Of a stretch of 64,000 nt of DNA, positions 26,261 through 34,725 are shown piece by piece (the first letter of the stretch is position 1; each line of letters begins with the position of its first letter). A model generated the notes under the pieces. The model was not told the origin of the DNA. It searched no databases and saw only the letters and a program-made list of their open reading frames with translations. The position numbers were made by a program, and so were the translations under genes. The DNA comes from Streptomyces mangrovisoli. GTDB taxonomy: Bacteria > Actinomycetota > Actinomycetes > Streptomycetales > Streptomycetaceae. The stretch is taken from assembly GCF_000974985.2 (NCBI RefSeq), contig NZ_LAVA02000042.1:1-64000 (forward strand), written 5' to 3'.

Positions 26261-26884
26261 ATGAGTACGGCGGAGGAGACGTCCGGCGGCGAGATGGAGC
26301 CGTGGGACGAGGTGACCCCCGACGCGGCCCGGCGGCTGCTCGTGGCCGCGGTGGAGGCCTTCGCCGAGCGGGGCTACCACGCGACCACCACCCGGGACAT
26401 CGCGAGCCGCGCCGGCATGAGCCCCGCCGCGCTCTACATCCACTACAAGACCAAGGAAGAGCTGCTCCACCGCATCAGCCGGATCGGCCACGACAAGGCG
26501 CTGGACATCCTGCGCACCGCGGCCCGGCGCGAGGGCAGCCCCGCCGAGCGGCTCGCCGACGCGGTCGGCTCCTTCGTCCGCTGGCACGCCGGTCGGCGCA
26601 CCACCGCCCGGGTCGTGCAGTACGAGCTCGACGCCCTCGGTCCCGATGCCCGCGCCGAGATCCTCGGGCTGCGCCGCCAGGTGGACGCCGAGGTCCGCGG
26701 GATCATCCAGGACGGCGTCGCGAGCGGCGAGTTCGACGTGCTGGACGTGCACGGCACCACGCTCGCGGTGCTCTCCCTGTGCATCGACGTGGCCCGCTGG
26801 TTCAACATCGACGGCCCGCGCACGCCCGACGAGGTCGGCGCGCTCTACGCCGACCTCGTGCTGCGGATGGTCGGGGCGAAGTAG
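26261..26884 (+). CDS. TetR family regulator (KstR2/FadR-like subgroup)
   Basis: A 207-residue TetR regulator. The HTH spans ~22-72 (RRLLVAAVEAFAERGYHATTTRDIASRAGMSPAALYIHYKTKEELLHRIS), and the C-terminal domain (RTTARVVQYELDALGPDARAEILGLRRQVDAEVRGIIQDGV) resembles lipid/acyl-CoA-responsive actinobacterial members. The start has GAGAGGGGCGAGC upstream. It converges with the MaoC gene, and a CTAAGCA palindrome beyond that gene is a candidate operator. Two related ~26-bp segments with gCGCCCGCTC lie just before it (26158-26222). Confidence 0.88.
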   Translation: MSTAEETSGGEMEPWDEVTPDAARRLLVAAVEAFAERGYHATTTRDIASRAGMSPAALYIHYKTKEELLHRISRIGHDKALDILRTAARREGSPAERLADAVGSFVRWHAGRRTTARVVQYELDALGPDARAEILGLRRQVDAEVRGIIQDGVASGEFDVLDVHGTTLAVLSLCIDVARWFNIDGPRTPDEVGALYADLVLRMVGAK

Positions 26885-26941
26885 ACCCGCGCCCCGGTGG
26901 TGCCGAGGGCGGGCCGGACCGGCCCGCCCCGTCCGCCGGCG

Positions 26942-27403
26942 TCAGACGTAGTAGCGCGACACCGACTCCGCCACGCAGACCGGCTTGTCGGCGCCCTCGC
27001 GCTCCACGACGAACGCCACGGTCACCTGGACGCCGCCCGTGACGTCCTCGACGCCCGTGATCGTGGCGGTGGCGCGCAGCCGCGAGCCGACCGGTACGGG
27101 GGAGGGGAAGCGGACCTTGTTGGTGCCGTAGTTGACGCCCATCTTCACGCCCTCGACCCCGAGCAGCTGCGGCCCGAACAGCGGCAGCAGCGACAGGGTC
27201 AGATAGCCGTGCGCGATGGTCGTCCCGAACGGTCCGGTGGCGGCCCGCTCCGGATCCACGTGGATCCACTGGTGGTCGCCCGTGGCGTCCGCGAAGAGGT
27301 CGATCCGCTTCTGGTCGATCTCCAGCCAGTCGGTGTACCCCAGTTGCTCGCCCGCCGCCGCCTTGAGCTCGTCGACGGAAGTGAAGATCCTCGGCTCTGC
27401 CAT
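26942..27403 (-). CDS. MaoC-like (R)-specific enoyl-CoA hydratase
   Basis: A 153-residue hot-dog-fold enzyme hydrating enoyl-CoAs to (R)-3-hydroxyacyl-CoAs. The hydratase 2 motif DATGDHQWIHVDPERA with GPFGTTIAHGYLTLSL supplies the catalytic Asp and His. Length is normal for a single-domain MaoC/FabZ-like hydratase. It is monocistronic, divergent from soxR with a palindrome between them, and convergent with a TetR gene that probably regulates it. Confidence 0.92.
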   Translation of the reverse strand: MAEPRIFTSVDELKAAAGEQLGYTDWLEIDQKRIDLFADATGDHQWIHVDPERAATGPFGTTIAHGYLTLSLLPLFGPQLLGVEGVKMGVNYGTNKVRFPSPVPVGSRLRATATITGVEDVTGGVQVTVAFVVEREGADKPVCVAESVSRYYV

Positions 27404-27470
27404 CTACCCGGCCTCTCGCGTCACTCGTGTTCACCCGCGCCTCGGTCAGCCGGCCGCTGACCCGCAGACT

Positions 27471-27486
27471 CTAAGCAACTGCTTAG
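27471..27486. promoter_or_regulatory. Perfect palindrome in the maoC/soxR divergent region
   Basis: CTAAGCA AC TGCTTAG: 7-bp arms, 68 bp before the MaoC start and 64 bp before soxR. The form is typical of operators of TetR regulators of fatty-acid genes. CTAAGCG at 26197 before the TetR gene resembles a half-site. It does not match the usual SoxR box. Confidence 0.6.
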
Positions 27487-27549
27487 CATGGTCGGGCGGG
27501 CCGTCCCTGTCAACGGACCCGCGGGTGCCGGGTGGGTAGGCTTCGCGGA

Positions 27550-28074
27550 GTGCCGCAGATTCCCTGGAAGATCCACGAGCTCACCGTCGGCCAGCTCGCC
27601 GCGCGCAGCGGGGCCGCGGTCTCCGCGCTGCACTTCTACGAGGCCAAGGGTCTGATCAGCAGTCGCCGTACGCCGGGCAACCAGCGTCGCTACAGCCGGG
27701 ACACGCTGCGGCGGGTGGCCTTCGTGCGGGCCGCCCAGCGGGTGGGCATTCCGCTGGCGACGATCCGCGAGGCGCTGGCGCGGCTGCCGGAGGAGCGGAC
27801 GCCCACGCGGGAGGACTGGGCGCGGCTGTCCGAGGCGTGGCGATCCGAGCTCGACGAGCGGATCAGGCAGCTGAACCGGCTGCGGGATCACCTGACCGAC
27901 TGCATCGGGTGCGGGTGTCTTTCGCTGGAGAGCTGCGTGCTGTCCAATCCGGACGACACGGTGGGGGAGCGGCGGGCCGGGTCGAGTCTCATGGTCGAGC
28001 GACCCGGACCCGGACCCGGACGCGGACCCCGACCCCGACCCGGGGCCGCCGGCCCCGACCCGGAATCAGGCTGA
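27550..28074 (+). CDS. soxR: SoxR, redox-sensitive MerR-family activator
   Basis: A 174-residue MerR regulator. The HTH (LTVGQLAARSGAAVSALHFYEAKGLISSRRTPGNQRRY) and dimerisation helix precede the [2Fe-2S] cluster motif C118-x2-C121-x-C123-x5-C129 (CIGCGCLSLESC). In Streptomyces SoxR responds to redox-active metabolites such as actinorhodin. The C-terminus has an unusual tail of Gly-Pro-Arg repeats (from ~152), encoded by CGGACC/CGACCC repeats. GTG 27550 is chosen because MerR homology begins right after it; there is little Shine-Dalgarno signal. Confidence 0.92.
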   Translation: MPQIPWKIHELTVGQLAARSGAAVSALHFYEAKGLISSRRTPGNQRRYSRDTLRRVAFVRAAQRVGIPLATIREALARLPEERTPTREDWARLSEAWRSELDERIRQLNRLRDHLTDCIGCGCLSLESCVLSNPDDTVGERRAGSSLMVERPGPGPGRGPRPRPGAAGPDPESG

Positions 28075-28108
28075 CGCGGTGGCCCTCCGGGCGGGGGCGC
28101 GGGGGAAG

Positions 28109-28163
28109 GTGCGGGTGTGTCGTGGTTGCTCGCGCAGTTCCCCGCGCCCCTGTCGGGGCTGCC
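28109..28163. repeat. Dispersed palindromic element, copy 5a (half element)
   Basis: GTGCGGGTGTGTCGTGGTTG followed by the core arm CTCGCGCAGTTCCCCGCGCC and GGGGCTG. It starts 35 bp after the soxR stop. It is repeated with a 77-bp period as copy 5b, without a full right arm in either. Confidence 0.85.
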
Positions 28164-28185
28164 TCCTCTGCGGGTGCGTTTGTCC

Positions 28186-28240
28186 GTGCGGGTGTGTCGT
28201 GGTTGCTCGCGCAGTTCCCCGCGCCCCTTTCGGGGCCGGG
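28186..28240. repeat. Dispersed palindromic element, copy 5b (half element)
   Basis: Second tandem half-copy, identical to 5a over more than 40 bases, ending next to the RNA ligase stop at 28242. The pair fills the convergent junction between soxR and the ligase gene. Confidence 0.85.
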
Positions 28241-28241
28241 G

Positions 28242-29309
28242 TTACTCGTATTCCGTTCCGCCCTTGCGGGTCAGGTAGGACGGGCTGATGGCCTTGGCTA
28301 TCGCTCGGCCGCCCAGCACCGGGCTGTGGCGTTCCGGGGCCGGGCGGATCACGACGCCCTCGCGCAGGTGCAGGGCGCGGCCGGAGACCGTCTCGCGGCC
28401 CTGCGCGACCTCCAGCACCGTGTCGATGTCGTACGGCCCCTCGTACAGGCGGGGGACCAACGGCAGCTCCCCGGTGAGCAGTTCGGCCGCGTCCAGCCAG
28501 TGGACGGTGCCGTCGATCTCCGCCGACACGTCGAAGACGGCGTATCCGAGGCTCTCCCGGCGCCCGTCCGCGCCGTAGGCCAGATCCTGCACGCCCGCGC
28601 CGTACACCTCGCCGACGACGCCGACCCGGCGCGCGCCGAGCCGTTCGGCGAGCCGGGCCGCGGCCTCGGCCACACCGTGCCCGCGCACCGCGCGCCAGTA
28701 CAGGTTGCGCGGATCCTCGCGCAGCGCGAGCGACCTCGCGCCGAAGCCCTTGGAGGAGACGAACACGCGCTCCTGGTCCGCGACATACGTGAGCAGGCAG
28801 GCGGACCCGTGCAGCTTCTCGGTCAGCACCACGGGCTCACCGGCGGTGAAGATGTCCGGGTAGCGCTGGATGTTCTCGATGTCGACCCACGGCAGCAGCT
28901 CGGGCGCCGACTCCACGTCGCCGCTCATCGTGGGCGGTACCGGCGGCACCCATTTGACGATGCCCAGCCGCTCCGCGAAGTCGGTCCCGTCCGCCGCGGC
29001 CCGCGCCAGGTCGACGCCGTCGAGCGCGGCCGGCCGGCACACGATGCCCTGCGACAGCTCGCCCCGCAGCCGGACCGCCCTGACCCGGTCGTGCTCCGGC
29101 CCGGCCAGCCGTCCGGTCAGCCCCAGCTCCTCGATGAGGCCGGCGGGGAGCACGGACTGCTCCGGGATGTAGAGCGCCGCCTCACCGGTGCGGTAGGCGC
29201 CCTTGGCGACGACGGCGCGGTACAGGCCGACCTGGGCCAGTTCCAGCGCGTCGGCATCGGGGTGGTCGTGGACGGTCAGCACTTCGGCGGTGACGCGCAG
29301 CGTCGACAT
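28242..29309 (-). CDS. RNA ligase (ATP), DRB0094 (Rnl5-like) family
   Basis: A 355-residue nucleotidyltransferase. An N-terminal OB-like domain (MSTLRVTAEVLTVHDHPDADALELAQVG) precedes the ligase core. Motif I is TEKLHGSA with adenylated lysine K165; motifs FVSSKGFG and VVGEVYG follow (the III/IIIa region), and EGVVIRP with AKAIS supply motifs IV and V. This order fits the Deinococcus DraRnl family, which seals 3'-OH RNA ends to 5'-phosphate ends in nicked duplexes. It has no neighbour that explains its role; repair of RNA or RNA-primed nicks is an inference. Confidence 0.88.
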   Translation of the reverse strand: MSTLRVTAEVLTVHDHPDADALELAQVGLYRAVVAKGAYRTGEAALYIPEQSVLPAGLIEELGLTGRLAGPEHDRVRAVRLRGELSQGIVCRPAALDGVDLARAAADGTDFAERLGIVKWVPPVPPTMSGDVESAPELLPWVDIENIQRYPDIFTAGEPVVLTEKLHGSACLLTYVADQERVFVSSKGFGARSLALREDPRNLYWRAVRGHGVAEAAARLAERLGARRVGVVGEVYGAGVQDLAYGADGRRESLGYAVFDVSAEIDGTVHWLDAAELLTGELPLVPRLYEGPYDIDTVLEVAQGRETVSGRALHLREGVVIRPAPERHSPVLGGRAIAKAISPSYLTRKGGTEYE

Positions 29310-29424
29310 CGGGGCTCCTCAGGGTGCACGGTCGGGTTTCATCGCCCCAACTGTCCGCGCCCGAATAGAGATTGAGCCACCGGAATACGTCCTGCTACCG
29401 TCACCGCCCGACCCGCGGGGGCTG

Positions 29425-29499
29425 GTCGCGCAGTTCCCCGCGCCCCTTTCAGGGACTCTTCGCGACCGTGCACCGACAGGGGCGCGGGGAACTGCGCGA
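29425..29499. repeat. Dispersed palindromic element, copy 6
   Basis: Perfect 22-bp arms (29425-29446 and 29478-29499) separated by 31 nt. It sits 47 bp past the 3' end of the zinc-ribbon gene on the minus strand and 115 bp before the ligase start. Confidence 0.92.
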
Positions 29500-29546
29500 A
29501 GGAGTCCCACTCGGCCGCGGACACCCTGCGGGCGCAGCCCCCTGTC

Positions 29547-30149
29547 TCACGCCGACACCAGCAGCCGCACGCGCCGGGCCTGCGCCAGCGCCTCCGGTGT
29601 GAGCACGGGCCGCGGGACCAGGATGCCGCAGTCCGTGCAGACCGGACCCGAGGACGGCTCGTGGTCCAGGTCGTACCTCCACACGAGACGGTGCCTGCCG
29701 CACACCGGGCAGTCCGAGCCCGGCGCCCGCTCCAGCGCGGCGATCAGCCGGCGCAGCACCTCGGCCAGCGGTTCACGGGGATGGACCGCCGGGTCGTCGC
29801 ACCAGGCCACTCCGAAGCCGCCCCAGGTCAGCCGGTGCCAGTCGTCCACGCTTCCCGGACGGCGCAGCCCGTCGTGCTTCTCCTTCCTGCGGCGCTCGGC
29901 GAACCCGTCCTCGTAGGCGAGCCAGACGGCCCGCGCCTCCTCCAGCTCCTCCAGTGCGGCCACGAGCCGCGCCGGGTCGGGGGACCGGTCCTCGGGGCCG
30001 AACCCGGCCCGCGAGCAGAGATGGTCCCAGGTCGCCCGATGCCCATAGGGGGCGAACCGCTCAAGGCACTTGCGCAGCGAGTACCGCCGCAGCGCGAGAT
30101 CGCACCGAGGATCTCGCACCTGTCTCGCCAGACTCCGGAAACCGGCCAT
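29547..30149 (-). CDS. Uncharacterised protein with C-terminal zinc ribbon
   Basis: A 200-residue protein I do not recognise beyond a conserved-hypothetical look. The N-terminal half is helical and charged (LARQVRDPRCDLALRRYSLRKCLERFAPYGHRATWDHLCSRAGF). The C-terminus has paired cysteines, CPVCGRHRLVWRYDLDHEP and CTDCGIL, forming a likely zinc ribbon. The acidic-basic helix EELEEARAVWLAYEDGFAERRRKEKHD may be a coiled coil. It could be a nucleic-acid-associated factor, but nothing in context confirms that. ATG 30149 has no strong ribosome site. Confidence 0.65.
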   Translation of the reverse strand: MAGFRSLARQVRDPRCDLALRRYSLRKCLERFAPYGHRATWDHLCSRAGFGPEDRSPDPARLVAALEELEEARAVWLAYEDGFAERRRKEKHDGLRRPGSVDDWHRLTWGGFGVAWCDDPAVHPREPLAEVLRRLIAALERAPGSDCPVCGRHRLVWRYDLDHEPSSGPVCTDCGILVPRPVLTPEALAQARRVRLLVSA

Positions 30150-30395
30150 CGCCCTGCACCTCCGTCACACCTGCACCTGTACTTCGGTCACTTCGGCGTC
30201 GTCGTTCGGACGTCGCCGAATAGACGTATCGACAGACGAATCGGCTCCATCCGATGTGTGATGCCGTCCATAAGACGGCCCCTGTTGACCTCCTGACCCG
30301 TTGCGGCGACTTCGAAAAGTGACGCATGTTCATCTTCAATCTCGGGGATACCGGCGGTAACGTCCCGCCCCCACACCCCGTCGGGAGGAGCTGCC

Positions 30396-33179
30396 ATGCC
30401 ACGGCGCACCCCACGAAGCACTCTTGACAGACTGAGAACTCCCCGCAGGTTCTTCGGGTTCCTGAAGACGGCATCCGTATGCGTACTGATCGCCGCTCTT
30501 CTCTCGCCGCTCACGCAGACGGGTGTCGCCACCGCCGCGACCTCGAACGACTACTGCGGCGGCCAGTGCTCGGACATTCTGCCGCCGGGTGAGAACGGCA
30601 ACGCCACCCTCGCGCAGATCCTGCTCAACCAGGCCTTCGGCACCCAGCCCTCGCACGCCGAGGACCAGCTCGGGCCGTACGCCAACCTCGCGACCGGCTC
30701 CTCGAGCCTCACGGACGCGAAGATAAACACCTTCTTCAACGACGCGTCGTTCGGCGTCGCGTCCGACCAGGTCGCGTCCACCGAGAAGCCCGGCGGCCGC
30801 ACGGACGTCACGATCGTCCGCGACAAGAAGACGGGCGTGCCGCACATCACCGGCACCACCCGCTACGGCACCGAGTACGGCGCGGGCTACGCGGCCGGCG
30901 AGGACCGGCTGTGGCTCATGGACGTGTTCCGGCACGTCGGCCGCGGCGAGCTGACCTCCTTCGCCGGCGGCGCCGCCTCCAACCAGGGCCTGGAGCAGGA
31001 GTTCTACCGCAACGCCCCCTACACCGAGGCCGACCTCCAGGCGCAGATCGACCGCGCCGTCGCGAACAACGGCGCCCGCGGGCAGCAGGCCCTCGCCGAC
31101 GCCAACGCCTACCTCGACGGCATCAACGCCTACATCGACGCCTCCGACAGCGGCCGTTACTTCCCCGGCGAGTACGTCCTGACCGGCCACAAGGACTCCA
31201 TCACCAACGCCGGCACCATCGACCACTTCAAGATCACCGACCTGGTCGCGCTCGCCTCCGTGATCGGCTCGCTGTTCGGCTCGGGCGGCGGCGGCGAGGT
31301 CAACAACGCCCTCTCCCTGATCGCGGCGCAGTCCAAGTACGGCGTCGAGCAGGGCACCGAGGTCTGGGAGTCCTTCCGCGAGCGCAACGACGCCGAGGCC
31401 GTCACCACGGTCCACGACGGCACGAGCTTCCCGTACGCCACCAAGCCCGACGACCCGCAGGGCGAGGCGCTGCCGGACGCCGGCTCGGTGACCCAGGAAC
31501 CGCTTGTCTACGACCGCACCGGCAGCGCGGCCACCGCGACCGCCACCAAGGCCAGCGCCACCGCGGCCGCGACCACGCTCAGCTCCGCCAAGCGCGGCAT
31601 GTCCAACGCCCTCGTGGTCAGCGGCAAGTACACCGCCAGCGGCCACCCGGTCGCCGTGTTCGGACCGCAGACCGGGTACTTCGCGCCCCAGCTGCTGATG
31701 CTCCAGGAGATCCAGGGACCCGGCATCAGCGCCCGCGGCGCCTCCTTCGCGGGCCTGAGCATGTACGTCGAACTGGGCCGCGGCCAGGACTACTCCTGGA
31801 GCGCCACCACCTCCGGCCAGGACATCATCGACACGTACGCCGTCGAACTGTGCCAGGACGACTACCACTACCTCTACCACGGCACCTGCACGGCCATGGA
31901 CGAGGTCCAGCAGGCCAACTCCTGGAAGCCGACGACCGCCGACGGCACGGCGGCGGGGTCGTACACCATGAAGGTCTGGCGCACCAAGTACGGTCCCGTC
32001 GAGTACCGGGCGACCGTCGGCGGCAAGAAGGTCGCCTACACCACCCTGCGCTCGTCCTACATGCACGAGGCCGACTCGATCATCGGCTTCCAGATGCTGA
32101 ACGACCCCGACTACATCAAGGGCCCGTCCGACTTCCAGAGCGCGGCCCAGCACATCAACTACACCTTCAACTGGTTCTACGCCGACTCCCAGCACACGGC
32201 GTACTACAACAGCGGCGACAACCCGGTGCGCGCGAGCGGCGTCGACGCCGAGTTCCCGGTGTGGGCGCAGGCGGCCTACGAGTGGCAGGGCTGGAACCCG
32301 GACACCAACACGGCCACCTACACCCCGGCCTCCGCCCACCCCCACTCCACCGACCAGGACTACTACATCTCCTGGAACAACAAACAGGCGGCCGACTACA
32401 CCACCGCGTCCTGGGGCGACGGCTCGGTGCACCGCGGCAACCTGCTGGAGGACCGGGTGAAGAAGCTGGTCGCGGCCGGCGGCGTGACCCGGTCGTCGCT
32501 GGTGAAGGCGATGTCCGACGCGTCGCTCGCGGACCTGCGGGCCGAGGACGTGCTGCCGAAGCTGCTGAAGGTCGTCAACAGTTCCACGGTGACCGACTCC
32601 ACGGCCGCGGCGGCCGTCACCAAGCTCCAGGCCTGGGTGACCGCGGGCGCCAAACGCACAGAGACCTCGTCGGGTTCCAAGACGTACGCCAACGCCGACG
32701 CGATCCGCATCCTCGACGCCTGGTGGCCGCTGCTGGTGAAGGCCGAGTTCGAACCCGGGCTCGGCACCGACCTCTACAACGCCTTCACCGCCAACCTGAC
32801 CATCGACGAGTCCCCGTCGGCGGCGCACGGCCCGACCGGTTCCCATGCCGGCAGCTCCTTCCAGTTCGGCTGGTGGAGTTATGTCGACAAGGACATCCGG
32901 TCCGTGCTGGGCGAGTCCGTCAAGGGCGGCCTCGCCCAGACGTACTGCGGCGGCGGCAGCCTCAGCTCCTGCCGGGACATCCTGATCAGCACCCTGAAGA
33001 CGGCGGCGGGCGAGTCCGCGTCGACCGTCTACCCGGGTGACGATCTCTGCTCGGCCGGCGACCAGTGGTGTGCCGACTCGATCGTCCAGCGCACGCTGGG
33101 CGGCATCAAGCACGGCAACATCAGCTGGCAGAACCGCCCGACCTTCCAGCAGGTCGTCGAGTACACCTCGCACCGCTAG
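30396..33179 (+). CDS. Secreted penicillin acylase family Ntn-hydrolase
   Basis: A 927-residue amidohydrolase precursor. The signal peptide (LKTASVCVLIAALLSPLTQTGVATAA, to ~48) leads to the alpha-subunit region (VTIVRDKKTGVPHITGTTRYGTEYGAGYAAGEDRLWLMDVFRHVGRGELTSF), the family hallmark. Autoprocessing is expected before S403 in KRGMSNALVVSG, whose serine is the N-terminal nucleophile of the beta chain. Natural substrates of Streptomyces members include acylated homoserine lactones, cyclic lipopeptides and echinocandins; which applies here is unknown. GGGAGGAGCTGCC precedes the ATG. It stands alone between convergent and divergent neighbours. Confidence 0.93.
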   Translation: MPRRTPRSTLDRLRTPRRFFGFLKTASVCVLIAALLSPLTQTGVATAATSNDYCGGQCSDILPPGENGNATLAQILLNQAFGTQPSHAEDQLGPYANLATGSSSLTDAKINTFFNDASFGVASDQVASTEKPGGRTDVTIVRDKKTGVPHITGTTRYGTEYGAGYAAGEDRLWLMDVFRHVGRGELTSFAGGAASNQGLEQEFYRNAPYTEADLQAQIDRAVANNGARGQQALADANAYLDGINAYIDASDSGRYFPGEYVLTGHKDSITNAGTIDHFKITDLVALASVIGSLFGSGGGGEVNNALSLIAAQSKYGVEQGTEVWESFRERNDAEAVTTVHDGTSFPYATKPDDPQGEALPDAGSVTQEPLVYDRTGSAATATATKASATAAATTLSSAKRGMSNALVVSGKYTASGHPVAVFGPQTGYFAPQLLMLQEIQGPGISARGASFAGLSMYVELGRGQDYSWSATTSGQDIIDTYAVELCQDDYHYLYHGTCTAMDEVQQANSWKPTTADGTAAGSYTMKVWRTKYGPVEYRATVGGKKVAYTTLRSSYMHEADSIIGFQMLNDPDYIKGPSDFQSAAQHINYTFNWFYADSQHTAYYNSGDNPVRASGVDAEFPVWAQAAYEWQGWNPDTNTATYTPASAHPHSTDQDYYISWNNKQAADYTTASWGDGSVHRGNLLEDRVKKLVAAGGVTRSSLVKAMSDASLADLRAEDVLPKLLKVVNSSTVTDSTAAAAVTKLQAWVTAGAKRTETSSGSKTYANADAIRILDAWWPLLVKAEFEPGLGTDLYNAFTANLTIDESPSAAHGPTGSHAGSSFQFGWWSYVDKDIRSVLGESVKGGLAQTYCGGGSLSSCRDILISTLKTAAGESASTVYPGDDLCSAGDQWCADSIVQRTLGGIKHGNISWQNRPTFQQVVEYTSHR

Positions 33180-33203
33180 GGCGCACCAGGTGCCGGCGGC
33201 GGG

Positions 33204-34640
33204 TCAGGTGATCCGGCCCGCCGCCAGCACCACCCGGGCCAGCTCGGGGTGGACGATGTCGCTGTGCGCGCCGGTCGGCGGGCCGCCCCGGCGCACCACC
33301 TCGGCGGCGTCCACGTTCACGCAGCCCGTCGTGGGCAGCGGGGCGGCCAGCGCGCGGGCGAGGGTCAGCGCCCGCGTGCCGGGCACCGCCTGCACCCCGT
33401 CGTGCCCCATCGCGCCCCACTCGGCCCCGAGCAGATCCCCGAGCGCCTCCGCGGCCGCCCCGGCCGGGGCGGTCAGCGAGGCGGCGTCGTCCGCCATCCG
33501 CGAGGCCAGCGGGTACAGCGTCCCGAGCGCCGAGTCGAAGTGGGAGTAGCAGCACACCAGCGGCCCGTCGATCCGCTTGTGCCGGTCCCGCAGCGCGCCC
33601 GCCGCGTGCGGGTCGTGCGGCAGACTCGCCGCGAAGGCGTAGTGCGAGAAGGCGCCCTGCAGCAGCGTCACCGACTTCACCGTGCGCACCCCGTCGGGCA
33701 GCCCGCGCAGCGCGAACGCCACCAGGCGCCCGCCGAAGCTGTGCCCGACCAGGTGCACCCGCAGCCCCGGCGCCGCCTCGGCGAGTCTGCCGAGCACGGG
33801 CCCGAGTCCGCGCTCGCCGACCGCGCCCGCCCGCCGCTTCATCTCGTAGTACGTCGCCTGCCGCAGGAACTCGCGGGCCCCCGCCCACGGGTCGGGCAGG
33901 GTGAACGAGGCGAGCGCCCCGCCGGTCTCCAGCCGCCCCAGCGCCCGCGCGAAGTCCGCGCAGACGTCGGCCACGGGCGCCCGGAACATCAGCGGCTGCC
34001 CGGCGGCGGCGCGCCCGACCGCGTCCGCCCAGTCCGCGTCCGCACCGTCCGCACCGTCCGCGTCCGCACCGTCCGCGTCCGCACCGTGCGCGTCCGCCCC
34101 GTCCGCGTCGGCCCCGTCCGGTTCGGTGTCCGCCGCGCACCCGGCCCGGGGCGCGTCCGGCGCGACGTCCACCAGGATCCGCACCAACTGCCCGAACCGC
34201 TCCAGCTCCGCCTCCCCGGCCGGCCGTTCCTCCAGCAGGGCGGCGATCTGCTCGATCACGGTCGCCCGGTTCGGGAAGACGGACAGCAGCGCCTGTCTGC
34301 TGTCCTTGTCCAGTGCCGGAGGTGGCGGCGCCGGGGCGGCCACCGTGCGCGGGAAGTCCGGGATCGGCTCGTCGGAGTACCGCATCGACGGCCACACCAC
34401 CCCGGCGTAGCCGAGTCTGGCTCGCGGCACCAGACGCGGGATCGGCGCGAAGAAGTGGCTGTAGAGCCGGGTCGCGCCGGAGCGGTCGCTGTTCCAGCCG
34501 TGGGCGAACACGATCAGGTCGTGGACGCCGCGTGCGACGGCCCCGGCGAGCAGCCGGTCCCGTTCCGCGGTGTCCACGTCGCCGTCCGCGTCGAAAGTCA
34601 ACTCCCAGTACGGGGTCACACTCATGCCCGTATCCGCCAT
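33204..34640 (-). CDS. Alpha/beta-hydrolase-fold protein with Asp/Ala-rich insert
   Basis: A 478-residue protein. FDADGDVD and VHDLIVFAHGWNSDRSGATRLYSHFFAPIP form the start of an alpha/beta hydrolase, and VHLVGHSFGGRLVAFALRGLP is the nucleophile elbow (GxSxG). An internal stretch (~175-212) repeats GADADGAD units, encoded by a repeated 15-bp pattern at about 34020-34135; it is probably a flexible acidic loop. The final part (CVNVDAAEVVRRGGPPTGAHSDIVHPELARVVL) carries the catalytic His. There is no signal peptide. I chose ATG 34640 (AGAGG six bases upstream). Substrate unknown, probably esterase/lipase. Confidence 0.8.
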   Translation of the reverse strand: MADTGMSVTPYWELTFDADGDVDTAERDRLLAGAVARGVHDLIVFAHGWNSDRSGATRLYSHFFAPIPRLVPRARLGYAGVVWPSMRYSDEPIPDFPRTVAAPAPPPPALDKDSRQALLSVFPNRATVIEQIAALLEERPAGEAELERFGQLVRILVDVAPDAPRAGCAADTEPDGADADGADAHGADADGADADGADGADADWADAVGRAAAGQPLMFRAPVADVCADFARALGRLETGGALASFTLPDPWAGAREFLRQATYYEMKRRAGAVGERGLGPVLGRLAEAAPGLRVHLVGHSFGGRLVAFALRGLPDGVRTVKSVTLLQGAFSHYAFAASLPHDPHAAGALRDRHKRIDGPLVCCYSHFDSALGTLYPLASRMADDAASLTAPAGAAAEALGDLLGAEWGAMGHDGVQAVPGTRALTLARALAAPLPTTGCVNVDAAEVVRRGGPPTGAHSDIVHPELARVVLAAGRIT

Positions 34641-34725
34641 GACAGACCTCTTTCGTCCTCCGAGGTGATGGATTGTGCGGGCATCGTCCTGCTCGCCACG
34701 GAGGTTGGCCATACGTCACGACTCG

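Noticed and set aside
30336-33173. 945-codon minus-strand ORF
   Set aside because: Antisense of the penicillin acylase gene, with Val/Gly/Arg-biased composition.
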